Of a stretch of 64,000 nt of DNA, positions 38,371 through 48,742 are shown in pieces. A model generated the notes under the pieces. That model saw only the letters and a program-made list of their open reading frames with translations, was not told the DNA's origin and made no database searches. Origin of the DNA: Marisa cornuarietis (Eukaryota; Mollusca; Gastropoda; Architaenioglossa; Ampullariidae); assembly GCA_004794655.1 (NCBI GenBank), contig SMMW01000622.1, forward strand, positions 2,852,001 to 2,916,000, in the 5' to 3' direction. How positions within the stretch are numbered: the first letter of the stretch is position 1; each line of letters begins with the position of its first letter. Made by a program: the position numbers and the translations under genes.

Positions 38371-38985
38371 TCATCATCATCATCATCATCATCAGTCCTC
38401 ATTGTGCCGTCTGGCACGTGAGGCAACAGCAAGGGACCTCCATCTGGTTCTGTTTGCTGCTGTTCTGGGGGCTGTCTCAAGTGATAGGCCTCTGTTCTTG
38501 AGGTCCTTTTCGATGGATCGCCTCCATGTCTCTTTGGGTCTCCCTCTGTTCCTCTTTCCCTGTGGTGTCCATCACAGGGCTGTTCTGGGGATTGAGTCTG
38601 GAGGCATGCAACACACGTGACCTAACCATCGCAAGTGCCACAGTTGGATCACTTCTGCCAAGGTGCACATCCCCACCCTTTCACGCAGTTCTTCATTTGA
38701 GATGGTGTTGGGCCAGAAGATTTTTTGTATGCACCAAAGACACTTGGTTTGAAACACTTCTAGCTTTCTCTCGATGGAGGCTGTGATCTTCCAGCACTCG
38801 GACCCACATAGGAGGACACTGAGGATGTTTCTCTTGAAGATCCTGATGTTTGTATGGCTGCTGAGGCCACTGGATCTCCGGATTGCAAAAACTTGGTTGG
38901 CTTTGCTGATCCTGGTGTTGACCTCCTGTACACAGTCACCATCTGCTGTCATCTTGCTGCCTAATGTAAGATTTAACATGAAATT
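38371..38985 (-). mobile_element. 5'-truncated non-LTR retrotransposon (LINE) 3' end
   Basis: The minus strand encodes the region after the RT core of an RTE/jockey-type LINE ORF: LGSKMTADGDCVQEVNTRIS, then SVLLCGSECWK, FQTKCL, WPNTISNEELRERVGM, LRWLGHVCCMP. A frame change then leads into RWTPQGKR, GRPKETWRR and ending like SRARRHN. Immediately after, on the minus strand, comes a (GAT)n run (plus-strand ATC repeat at 38371-38393) that forms the element's 3' terminus. Everything upstream of this part of the ORF is missing, the usual 5' truncation. Confidence 0.85.
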
Positions 38986-38999
38986 AAAATTAGGGATTG

Positions 39000-39623
39000 T
39001 GTATTAATTACACCACCCGAGGAAACTTAAAATACAAAAGGGGGTAGAGATGGGGGGGGTAATCATGCATACTACCCAAAGAAAACCACTAACGGCCAGA
39101 TGCATCGTTCACGGTCACTGGGTGATTCGACCAGCTAGTACAGTTGTGATTATTCAGTGAAATGTCACGTTCGTTGCTTGCTGTATGTAATCAAAACGAA
39201 TTTTTCAACACAAATTAGTCGCAGGATATACATAGATCTGTCGCCATTGTTATCAAATGAAAAATTGACCCCATTAAAAGTTTTTACGCTATGACAGAGC
39301 AATCGGCAATACAGTACATTGTACAGCTCTTGGCCACAAAGACAGCATGTTTAGTGAAAGTTCGAATGATTTGTAAAACTACAGCCTACACAGCTTATAT
39401 GTTAGTCAAATTAGCCACATAAGGAGTTTGTGGAGGCTTGTTTAGATGGATTTAAAGCTATTTCACTATATTATGTGAAGATATGCCTCCGGCTGTATAC
39501 ATTCTGACCGATCTGTGTCATCGTGCAAGCCTATAAAAGAAATCCTGGGCACATATTGTGCTACATGCGAATGGGAGCTATACTTGAATATATTGTTTTA
39601 CAAAAATTAGGAACAGCTTTCTA
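39000..39623. other. Spacer, nothing recognised
   Basis: Between the LINE fragment and the small inverted-repeat element. No exon or repeat family was seen apart from a G-rich run near 39050. Confidence 0.4.
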
Positions 39624-39806
39624 ATAGGGGGTAAAACATGGCGGCCATAACAGAAATGCCTCGCGGCATTATCGTCTGCTCGCTCCACTCAATTGCCCAA
39701 TTGTACCTAATAAACTAAACCTAAACCTAACCCTACCCCAAACCCTAACTCCAAACCTCTGAAAAAATAACATAGACCAGCCTATGACGTGACATTACCC
39801 CCTATA
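39624..39806. mobile_element. Small inverted-repeat element with telomere-like core
   Basis: AATAGGGGGTAA at 39624-39635 is matched in inverted orientation by TTACCCCCTATA at 39795-39806. The 183 bp between them include an imperfect run of CCTAAACCTAACCCTA-type units at about 39715-39765, which resembles the animal telomere repeat TAACCC with errors. It looks like a MITE-like insertion, or a repaired break, upstream of UCP4. No clear target duplication was identified. Confidence 0.4.
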
Positions 39807-39840
39807 AGAAAATTCTGCCCAAAATTACTTCTGTAAAGCA

Positions 39841-39842
39841 GA

Positions 39843-39879
<37 letters not shown>

Positions 39880-39889
39880 TCACACACAC
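39841..39889. repeat. Compound (CT)n(CA)n microsatellite
   Basis: A CT dinucleotide run passes directly into a CA run about 380 bases upstream of the UCP4 start codon. Confidence 0.85.
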
Positions 39890-40272
39890 GACGGATGAAA
39901 GAGATCGAGAAAGATCATCGACGTGCGTAGGTCAACTGAAGACGATAAAGGAGAGCACATCAAAATTCAGAATTATCGCATAGATGATGTGGTCGACTTA
40001 CAGGGCTGTGGTCGAATATACTATGGTCCAGATGGTTTGTGTGTGGTCAAGTGACCTGCTCCTGATTTTAGCAGGCCACGGATCTTTATGCAATATATTA
40101 AGTCTGTTGTTATTGTTTATAACACTACGGCTACTCTTGACAACACTCTTTTCGCCTTACGTTACTTCCGGTTTGTTGCATGACAGCACGGAAGCACGTG
40201 GGAACATGACCTTTGACCCGGAGGCATCGACAGGTGTCGAAAAAAATTCGGTCATCTACCCTGGCATGGAAA

Positions 40273-43200
40273 ATGACAGCAGCGACCGGAAAACGCCAGG
40301 AACTGTTTGTCTTCAAGTATGCATTGTCAGCAGCAGCAGCTTGTGTGGCAGAGACTGGTCAGCATCCCAATATTGTTGTCAAACACATTTATAAGATGAG
40401 ATCACAATTATACGTACTTCATGCAACCCTCGCTCAACTGTTCGAGTCATTCACTGTAGCATGCAATATGTCACTGGGGTGGGGGTGGATGGAACCATTC
40501 TCAGAAAAATTTAAGATGCACAAAGATCAAACATTCTCTTTCAGGCGTAACTTTTATTCACTGAAAGCCCCACCTAGTTATCGATTTACATGAGACACGT
40601 ACAGGGGCTACACACAGCACAGTAATGTATGTATGCTATACTCCCCTTACATTCCTCGCTTGTACATTTTAATATTCTCATTATTTTCCATGTTGACAGA
40701 AATTCATTAAAGCAGTGTTATTTCTGGATGTTCGACTAAAATTTTAGATTTCTTTAATTCAGTTATTGTCCGGTCAAACGATCACAAATTTTTCCGTTTT
40801 TTTTTTTTCTTCCGCGTTTGGGCACTACAAGCGATTTACATTGTTCATTTGTGAAATATTTTGACAGTTACATACCCACTGGATCTGACAAAAACTCGAC
40901 TTCAGATTCAAGGAGAGACAGACCACACTCACTGTCGTGCCAAAGGAGCAGCTACAGCGCATCGTGGCATGTTAGCAACAGCAGCAGGCATAGGTTGCAA
41001 CTTTTTATATATTTGCGTTTGAGATCATTGCTACCATCAGTTATTATTATAGAAAGTTATATATCTTTCTCATAAACTTTATTTGCTGATGTTTTGCTTA
41101 TGCTTAAGATCTCAGTTCCATATTACTCCTTACACTGATCAACGGTGACTGGACCCTTAATCCCCATACATTTAATCCCCGACACTTCATCCCCTAGACA
41201 TTTAATCCCTAGCCACTTAATCCCCAGACACTTAATCCTCACAAATTCCCTTCAAATTGCGACACAACACTCAAAACTGCTATTTACTGAACTTGAAATA
41301 TTATGACCATAAGAGAAATGTGTCGCGTCACTTGCTTGGTAACTCTAATGTGACCTAACAATCGCCCCAATTAGGGTACCTCGGATCCTTAGCTTACCTG
41401 TCATATTGATTAACAACACTTTTCATATCATATTGTTGAAGAACATTGACTTTAATAGCTCACATGAACTTTAACTAGTGTTATAGATGTTGAAGTTAAG
41501 TACTATTTTAATTGTCAAACTTATTTTGATGTTTACATGAAAATAATTATTTGAATTTGAATTAAATTTTTCATTCACTTCATAATTTTTTGAGTTGAAA
41601 TTTCATTTTGAGGATTAAGTGTCTGGGGATTAAAAGTCTAGGGGATTGTCGGGGATTAAGTGTCTGGGATTCTGAACAACATAGCTGTCAATAGTTGTGA
41701 TTATAGTCCATTGACTAGACCACCTGCTCACCTTTCTCTGCAGATGTATGACTTCTTTTATTAGTTCTCTGCATAGTTGTTTCTCCTTCCATCCTTTGTA
41801 TTCTGTTCATTTCTCCTACTTGTTTTAAGTGCTGAGACCATGCTCCTTCGTGAGTGTGATTAGGCTATATAAATCATATATATTTTTGTATCCTTATATT
41901 TTTATCTTTGTTCATGATCAAACCTTTGCTTATGAAGCTACTTTCACTTCATGTCTCATATATCAGTACTGCCATATGTAAAAAGCAAAGAAGTATATAT
42001 GACACAAAAGTATGTTTTAATGTATGGCAGTGAGAGAAGAAGGACTAAGAAAACTCTGGCAGGGAGTAACTCCAGCTTTGTACAGACATGTTGGTATGCC
42101 TCTTTTTTACTTTCTGTTTCTTAGTTAATTAATTCTCTGTAAAGAGCTGTGTGAAAGCAGACAGATGAGTGGTTTCTGAACACAGAGGTACTTTGTTTCA
42201 ATACCCATATGGCTCAGCAACCTTCCCCCCGTTGATCCAGCTGTTGGTAATTTGTACTTGACTTTATAGGGGGTTGGGGAAGATAAGGCAGCGAAAGGTG
42301 TTAGGCACTGCCCTCACAAAAACAACCCCTACCCCTACCCCCTGCCAAAAAAAGAAAAAATGCTAACGCCTCACTTCCCAGTGACCAAAAGATTTGATTT
42401 ATATTTTAAAGTTCTGGTAAATACTGTAGCTGACAAAGATGTAAAGAAGTTCAGGACAAATTAATCAGCTTTTATTTGTTTAAAACCCAAATTACTAGAT
42501 GTGTGTTTTCTAAATTCATTGCCTCACAGTTACAGACAGTAATAAATATCATAAAGAAACATGCCCAGCACCACAACTCAGCCAAAAAAGAGCAGTGTGA
42601 TGGAGCTGTCTTCCCTTTACTTGGAGAGCTACTGATTTTGTGAAAATGTGATGGAGTTTGTAGTACTGCAAAGATATCATATGATATGATAGTCACTTTA
42701 GTCTGAGAACAATACTGGTAAAGAAAGCTAAAATAAATTCATAAAGTGAAAGACTTCTTTATGAGATTTATCTTGTGTGTTTAGAGTGTAGAATGATATA
42801 TTTGCAATCATATGAGCAGAGTTGCCTTAACATCTGGTTGGGTTGAGGCCCCAGAAGTCTACACAGCTCCATAAGCTGAATATCTAAGACCTTTTACACA
42901 GAAAAAGAGATCTGCTGTGTGGTTAACTTTTCATGTGAAAATAGGGAATGCCTTGGTTTGTTGAACATAAGATTTCTAAACTGCTCAAAGCAGCGAGGAA
43001 GTTCTTATTATTGACTTTCTGTTTGAATCAGAAACTTTAGAAGTGGGCATCCTGTTCTTGCATTTCTATAAAGAAAAATTTTTTGAATGGGTGAGATTGT
43101 TAGGGATGATAGTCCTTTTGTAGTCTCCATATATTCTATCCAGCAGACATTTTTCCTGGTCCTATTATTGATAATGTTCTGCCCCTTTCTCTTTGAACTG

Positions 43201-46200
43201 TATCTATGTTTGAAGCTTTCAAGTCAATCCTCAAAAGCCACATCTTTAAGAAATATCTTTTATAATCCAGTAACCTCTTCTGTTTCCATTCTTTATCTGT
43301 ATCCATACACTTTGTTCATGCTGTCACGTCATCCATTTGCTGACATTTTATTTCTTTCTTGTCAGGTTAACTGTTTGTTTGTTTGTTTGTTTGTAGTCTT
43401 TCATTGCAGTGCATTGAGTTTGCCATCACACTGGAATACATGATCTATAAATTTAGTTATTATTTTTATCAAATGGTGGATAATATCTGAAAAGAGGAAG
43501 GCCTCGGGAAAACCCAACATAAATTCTTCTGTCAGTAGATGTAGCTATGGCCTATGCTGGACTGGCCAGTTTCCACGCATGCATGCATATGTGTGTGAAT
43601 GTACAACAGTGAAAAGTTGATCTTTTACAGGTCTCACATTCTGTAATTTTTTTGTTCTTTTTGCTTCTGTTTCAGTTTATTCTGGATGCAGGATGAGCTT
43701 TTATGAAATTCTGAGAGATAACGTTTTCAAGAAAAATCCAGATGGAACATTTCCAGTATGGTAATGATTTTTCTTTCATAAGTGCTTATATCAGGTGTTT
43801 TTTTTAATACTATGATCTACTTGATCATGCACGTGGGATGCTCATGACCTTCTGAAGCTTTTACAGTCAACCTGTTGTAAGTCATTCAGTACCAAGACTG
43901 CTTCAGTTTATGCCATCAGTAACTTCCTGGAGTTGTCTATTGTGAGCTGTCAATCCTTTTACAGCTAGACTTACCTGTACCGTTTGATGCCATCAGTCAG
44001 GAGACTTTATGTAAAAGACTATTGTTCTTTACTTGGTGATAATGGTTTTAATACTTAAATGGTTTAAATCTTACCAAACCCAACTCCTTCCCTGCACCAC
44101 TACTGTATGGCTTTTCTTTGTGCATTTACTGGGTTCTGTTGTTTACACTGTATCTGCAACGTTCAATCATTTGGTTTTGTGGTCATCTGTATCATTTCTA
44201 TGCTAATGACTCATGTCTATGACTCGGCTACGACATCTGATGTACCTTTCCTTGGATGATGATCAAGAAGTTGATGATAATAATAATCAGGAGATTGTTG
44301 AGCACCATACCTCTGCCAAAGCTTGGCTCAGTGTACTTTAAAAAGAATACAAATTTAAGACTAGGTAAAAGTAAGTGAGAAAATGGACAGCACACACATA
44401 TATAGAGTGATTTAGATATAGAGTCAGTCCTTACCCAAATAGTGAAATACACGTATGCCCATGAAGGCAGGTGCACACACACACACACAAATGATGACAG
44501 TATACTAAACATAGACTGCACCATGTGACCACGTTGTCACTCACATATTTGAACTGTGAGATAGCATTTTCTCAGTTCACAGTGTGGGTCTTAATCTTCA
44601 AATCTGTGTAAAATATTGGTCATCTTTGTAAAATTCTGAATTTTCATCTTGGAAAGATTCATGAAAATGTGTATTTTTCCCTAGAAGCAGCAAACAACTT
44701 TAGTGTCACTCATTCTTTCTTGTTTAGATTACTATAACACAATTTTTGCTGAATTAACTGATGATAAATTACAGTGAATCCACACCATAATAGTTCTATT
44801 GCTTAAAACTGGCTTCCAGTTAGTGCATGCATTGGTTTCAAGATGGCTTTATTTTTTGTTTGCACTAAAGCAGCTTTCCCAATTATCTCTCCAATGTTAT
44901 CCATAATATGAATGGCATTACCACTTTTTAATTAAGTAACATAATCTATTCTTGTTAAGATGTATTTTCTGGAAAGGAAACAGCATGGAACAGAGAAAAA
45001 TATGTATTGAATGCCTTTTAAAAGAATTTTATCTACAAAGAATACATTATTTATTGAATATGCATGCTGTGGACATGTTTGCATGCATACTTGTCTCCAT
45101 TTAAAATTTGTGATGAATGCTCCTGTATTTGTACACATCTTTCCGGCTGAAGAAATAGGAAGTAGTTCATAAAAAAGCACATACACGGAAATGCAGGAAA
45201 GCATCAGTGTCAGGCTTGCTTGCTGGTGCCATGGGTCAATTTGTTGCCAGCCCAACCGATCTTGTGAAGGTGCAGATGCAGATGGAAGGGAGAAGACGGT
45301 TGGAGGGAAAGCCACCCAGGTAGATGATTTTTATCTTCATGACCTTTTTGTCTTTTTCTTTCTTTTGAAGTGCAACGGTTTATGAGTAATTTTTTATACA
45401 TCAACTGAATGTCGGCAATAATAACTTTGCAAAATTGGGGATACTTTTTGACATTTCTATGGGTTTAATCATCTGTTTTGTCGTTTTCATGCATTTATTT
45501 TTCCCCAGGGTTAAGACAACTGGTCATGCCTTTAGAAGAATCCTAGCTGAAGCTGGAGTGCGTGGTTTGTGGAGTGGCTGGATCCCTAACGTTCAGAGGG
45601 CAGCTCTTGTTAATCTTGGTGGTCAGTAATAAACAGCTATATGTGTGTGTATATAACATCATCATGATCCATTAAGAGGAAATGTACTTGTGAGCTCAGC
45701 TCTGTTAACATGCTTAATCCAAAAAAAAAAAATGCTCACTTTGTGGATGAGTAAGGAACTGTAGACTCTACTTAAAGGGAAAATTTTTGTTAAGGTTTGA
45801 TTTAGGTTATCCATTTTTTTCCCCTTTCTTGTAATATGGCATACTTAACACTATCCTAGTTCAAGCACAGTACAGGATGTTGTCTCCCCACCACCGAAAA
45901 AAGGAGGATGGTAGACTGTACTTTCACTTAGTTTTATTAGCCTTAGTGATAAATAATGAAGCAGAAGAGGCTGATAAGTAAGTTCAAACTCTGCAGGGAT
46001 GTCCTTTTAGTGGCCATAATTTTCTTATGAACAAGAGTAGAATGAAGAAACATGTATGTGCATGAAAAAAGGCAAGTTAAAAGAACTGATACTTTTGTTA
46101 CAGATCTTGCTACATATGACACAACAAAGCATTTTATACTGAGAAATACAAGTTTAAAAGATAATTATATTACACACACACTGTCAAGGTAAGATGGGAG

Positions 46201-47802
46201 ACTTAAATTTTGTAGTTGCCTTTTGGCATGCTAATGTACATGCATGATTTGCTCTAGGATGCTAACTCATGAACTCTTGTCCTGTAACCTTTTGGTCATT
46301 AGGAGTGTTAGATGTACCAAAGTTTTCTCTGTTCCAACTTTTTATCCTTTCCTTTGCTGCTTTACTTTTGCCAATCCTCCATGGAGCCATATCCATTCTT
46401 GATATCTGGGTTTCTGTGGGAAGTGTGCTGCACCACACTGTATCAAACCAGCACACATTTGGATTTGGACACCAGTGCTCGAACCATTCATTTGTCCACT
46501 TTCCCAAAAAATATATCCACAAATGCATTTCCTCGACAGCAAATTTCAGCATCGAGTTGTAAGTTGTGTCAAAGCTGTCTCTCACTCTTTTCATGTGCTG
46601 CTGAACAGATGTCCAGCAAGTCATCTCAGCTTTGCCCTTGTACACCTATTGCAGGGCCTTACTTCTTGAGATGCTTCTGTGCTCTAATCTCTTCATGTTC
46701 CTCTAGATTTCATATAGGATAAATTAATGCCATGCTACTGGCTACACCACACTATGAAATTTTGATTTAACTACACCTGCATATGCATGTACGCTGAAAA
46801 GTTCCTGGCAGCTAATACATTCACTTAATTCCCCCCCCCCACTTCCTTAATTAAGGTCACATCCAATGTAGTATGTTGGATACATAAGCAAATAAAGTAT
46901 ATATAATCATTGAGTCAAATCATTCATGCTTTTGGGGAAATATTTCTTTCCTGTAACTTTTATATATACACACGTTTCACACTTCTGCATAGTAAATAAT
47001 GCAGCCAATTAAGTCTTTTTTCAAACCAAAATTCAGAACAAAGTTTTCAATCTCAGATTGTAAATAGTTTTGAAAGAAAATCTTTGTATCAACAATTGTG
47101 TTTTTTTTATAGCATCTGTTCAGGTCTGGTTGCAGCTCTCATGGGAACTCCACCAGATGTAATAAAAACACGTATTATGAATCAACCCACAAAAGATGGA
47201 AAGTATGTTTAAACTGTTTTTAACATTTTTAAAGTTTAAATAATTTATTTTTCTCGTTTTATGCAAGAGCATACAAGTAAAAAATTTCTACACAATGTTT
47301 CACATTTAAGAGGGCTGCTGTATCACGGCTCTGTAGACTGCCTGATGAAGACTGTGCAGCAAGAAGGATTTTTGGCATTGTATAAAGGACTTCTGCCAAT
47401 CTGGACAAGAATGGTAAATTTTGTTGCTATTGTTAATATGCCTGTGGATGTATTTCCCGAAGCAATCCGACATACAACCAGTTTCATTATTTCACCATGG
47501 TGTTGCACCAAATGGGCTTTTTAACAGGACCCAACTTGGAAATTTATATGATTGTCATGTAGAAATCTACCGATAGTGTCAAGACTCTAACCAAAGAGGC
47601 TTGTCAGGTGTGCATGTTACTATTCTATAAAAGTTCATGTGTTCACATACACATCTGCAGCATTTGTCACAGGTAAGTGGATCGGCCATCAGCTAAAAGT
47701 TTACAACATACTTTTCCCTGTATATTTCAGGCTCCCTGGTCACTTGTCTTCTGGTTGTCATACGAAGAGATAAGAAAATTAACTGGAACATCATCCTTCT
47801 GA
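40273..47802 (+). CDS. UCP4: Mitochondrial uncoupling protein 4 (SLC25A27)
   Basis: Ten exons join in phase to 314 aa (human 323): 40273-40357, 40868-40993, 42031-42093, 43676-43760, 45197-45319, 45509-45621, 46104-46188, 47113-47202, 47311-47413 and 47731-47802. It is an inner-membrane carrier of the SLC25 family with three repeats of two helices. All three carrier signatures are present: YPLDLTKTR (repeat 1), SPTDLVKVQ (repeat 2) and PPDVIKTR (repeat 3). UCP4-type segments include [72 protein letters not shown] and the C-terminus [19 protein letters not shown]. These match UCP4 rather than UCP1-3 or UCP5. The first ATG in frame is 40273; the frame is open upstream but has no earlier ATG. 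Donors of exons 1 and 6 are GTCAGC/GTCAGT, weaker than consensus. The gene looks intact. Confidence 0.96.
41152..41672. mobile_element. Inverted-repeat element built of CACTTAATCCCC units
   Basis: The left arm (about 41152-41241) is a tandem array of roughly 13-15-bp units around TTAATCCCC plus AGACA/GACAC. The right arm (about 41609-41672) is the same array inverted (GAGGATTAAGTGTCTGGGG and so on). About 370 bp of AT-rich sequence lies between. It sits in UCP4 intron 2. It could be a MITE with repetitive termini; no target duplication was found and no known family is recognised. Confidence 0.55.
41831..41885 (+). repeat. LINE 3' tail fragment
   Basis: The stretch ends in GGCTATATAAATCATATAT, the kind of short conserved 3' end seen in CR1/L2-type LINEs. 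It shares layout with the tails at about 43430 and 47951-48006. Confidence 0.45.
42180..42405 (+). repeat. SINE, copy 4 (UCP4 intron 3)
   Basis: The B-box-like GTTTCAATACCC near 42199, then GGGGTTGGGGAAGATAAGG, GGCACTGCCCTCACAAAA and CTAACGCCTCACTTCCC, are collinear with the copies at 83 and 15945. Confidence 0.6.
43130..43460 (+). mobile_element. CR1/L2-type LINE C-terminal fragment with 3' tail
   Basis: In UCP4 intron 3 the plus strand reads (with one stop) [16 protein letters not shown], the typical C-terminus of CR1/L2/Rex reverse transcriptase ORFs (consensus like SFKSALKTHLF). A (GTTT)n run lies at 43375-43396, and a tail follows around TGATCTATAAATTTAG and ATTATT. Only the extreme 3' end remains. 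Confidence 0.55.
44690..44930 (+). mobile_element. CR1/L2-type LINE RT relic
   Basis: In UCP4 intron 4 the plus strand reads [17 protein letters not shown], matching the LDYCNSLLAGLP block of CR1/L2 reverse transcriptase. Degenerate matches to the LHWLPV and YKAL blocks follow, with frame breaks. It is a dead fragment of about 240 bases. Confidence 0.55.
46262..46645 (-). other. Unrecognised 127-codon ORF in UCP4 intron 7
   Basis: A minus-strand frame opens with [20 protein letters not shown], is rich in Trp (about ten, including [17 protein letters not shown]) and ends at 46262. The plus strand of the same block is open too (46312-46722). Double-strand openness and intron position suggest a fragment of a mobile element or a chance ORF. 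No family was recognised. Confidence 0.25.
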
Positions 47803-48728
47803 ATCCATGTTAGCAAATGTGAAATTGTATACAATAGCTTGTTCAGTTATTTGCTGGTCAAATAGTGTCAGCTGAAATGCCATTTATAAGCAATGATTTT
47901 TGAGGGTTTTTGAAAAGTGTGATGACAGTACAGTTAATAGAACCTAATCTTAGAGCATGCTCTCAATGAGTGTGAATATGCACTATACAAATCATTTATT
48001 ATTATAATCTGAACTGTGTGAATGAAAAGAGATTGCAAAGACTGACATTCCTTCTTAGCATACAGATTTCTAGTTTGCATCCAGTCAGTGTTGTATTTGT
48101 ATCCAGCGTTAAAGCAGCATGCAATAGTGTGAAACCAGCTATACATTAAAGGAATGGGATAATCAGTTCTTGGCCTTTCTTATTAAATACTGGTGTATCA
48201 ATGCAAACTGACCCATAGCTATGAAGACATTTACATTTGCAGACATGAATTGTATAGGAAGAGGTACAGTAGTTCCAAAATGGGACAAAGCACATTGTAA
48301 ATGTTGACATTCATAGCATCTTTTCATGCATTAAATTCAGGAGATAGATTTAGAAATCAGAAAGGGCAGCTACCAACAGCAGAAACAGACGTAATGTATC
48401 AGACAGAAGCAATGTTGAGATGCTGGTTTTAAATTTTTATGCTGCTGACTGTCCCAACACAATAATTGATAGATGTCATCCTTTGCAATGTAAAGGATAT
48501 TATCAAATCCAACGCAACATTTTAAAAATCAATGTATAAAAACCTATCAATGTGTGAGAGAACACTGTCCAGCAAAAACAGTTAATTCAGGAAAGTCAGG
48601 CTTATTTATTACCACATCCAGACCTGATAGGGCAACTAGTCAAACCAATTCAGTTGATGCACTGAATTTTTTTTTGTCCTTCATACACACACATAGCAAC
48701 CAAAGCAGTCTTTGACACACCAGGGATG
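47803..48728. other. Region between the converging UCP4 and RPS24 3' ends
   Basis: This should contain the UCP4 3' UTR; candidate signals are ATTAAA at 48145-48150 and near 48329. A LINE-type tail at 47951-48006 lies inside it. No exon was seen. Confidence 0.45.
47951..48006 (+). repeat. LINE 3' tail fragment in the UCP4 3' UTR
   Basis: GAGTGTGAATATGCACTATA followed by CAAATCATTTATTATTATA resembles the tails at 41831 and 43430: a short conserved end with ATT repeats. No upstream ORF part is attached. Confidence 0.4.
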
Positions 48729-48734
48729 TTTATT
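48729..48734 (-). terminator. RPS24 polyadenylation signal
   Basis: On the minus strand AATAAA follows the RPS24 stop codon by only eight bases, so the 3' UTR would be very short, as is usual for ribosomal protein mRNAs. Confidence 0.75.
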
Positions 48735-48742
48735 CAAAAATT

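Noticed and set aside
40213..40272. Earlier start for UCP4 at 40213
   Set aside because: The in-frame codon at 40213 is TTG, not ATG; the first real ATG in frame is 40273 and gives a normal N-terminal length.
39984..40394. 136-codon plus-strand ORF over the UCP4 start
   Set aside because: It is in another frame from the conserved UCP4 exon ([16 protein letters not shown]); it is a shadow ORF.
44228..44524. 98-codon minus-strand ORF in UCP4 intron 4
   Set aside because: The frame is made largely of CA/GT and ATT repeat translation (runs of Val/Cys and Ile) and has no conserved domain.
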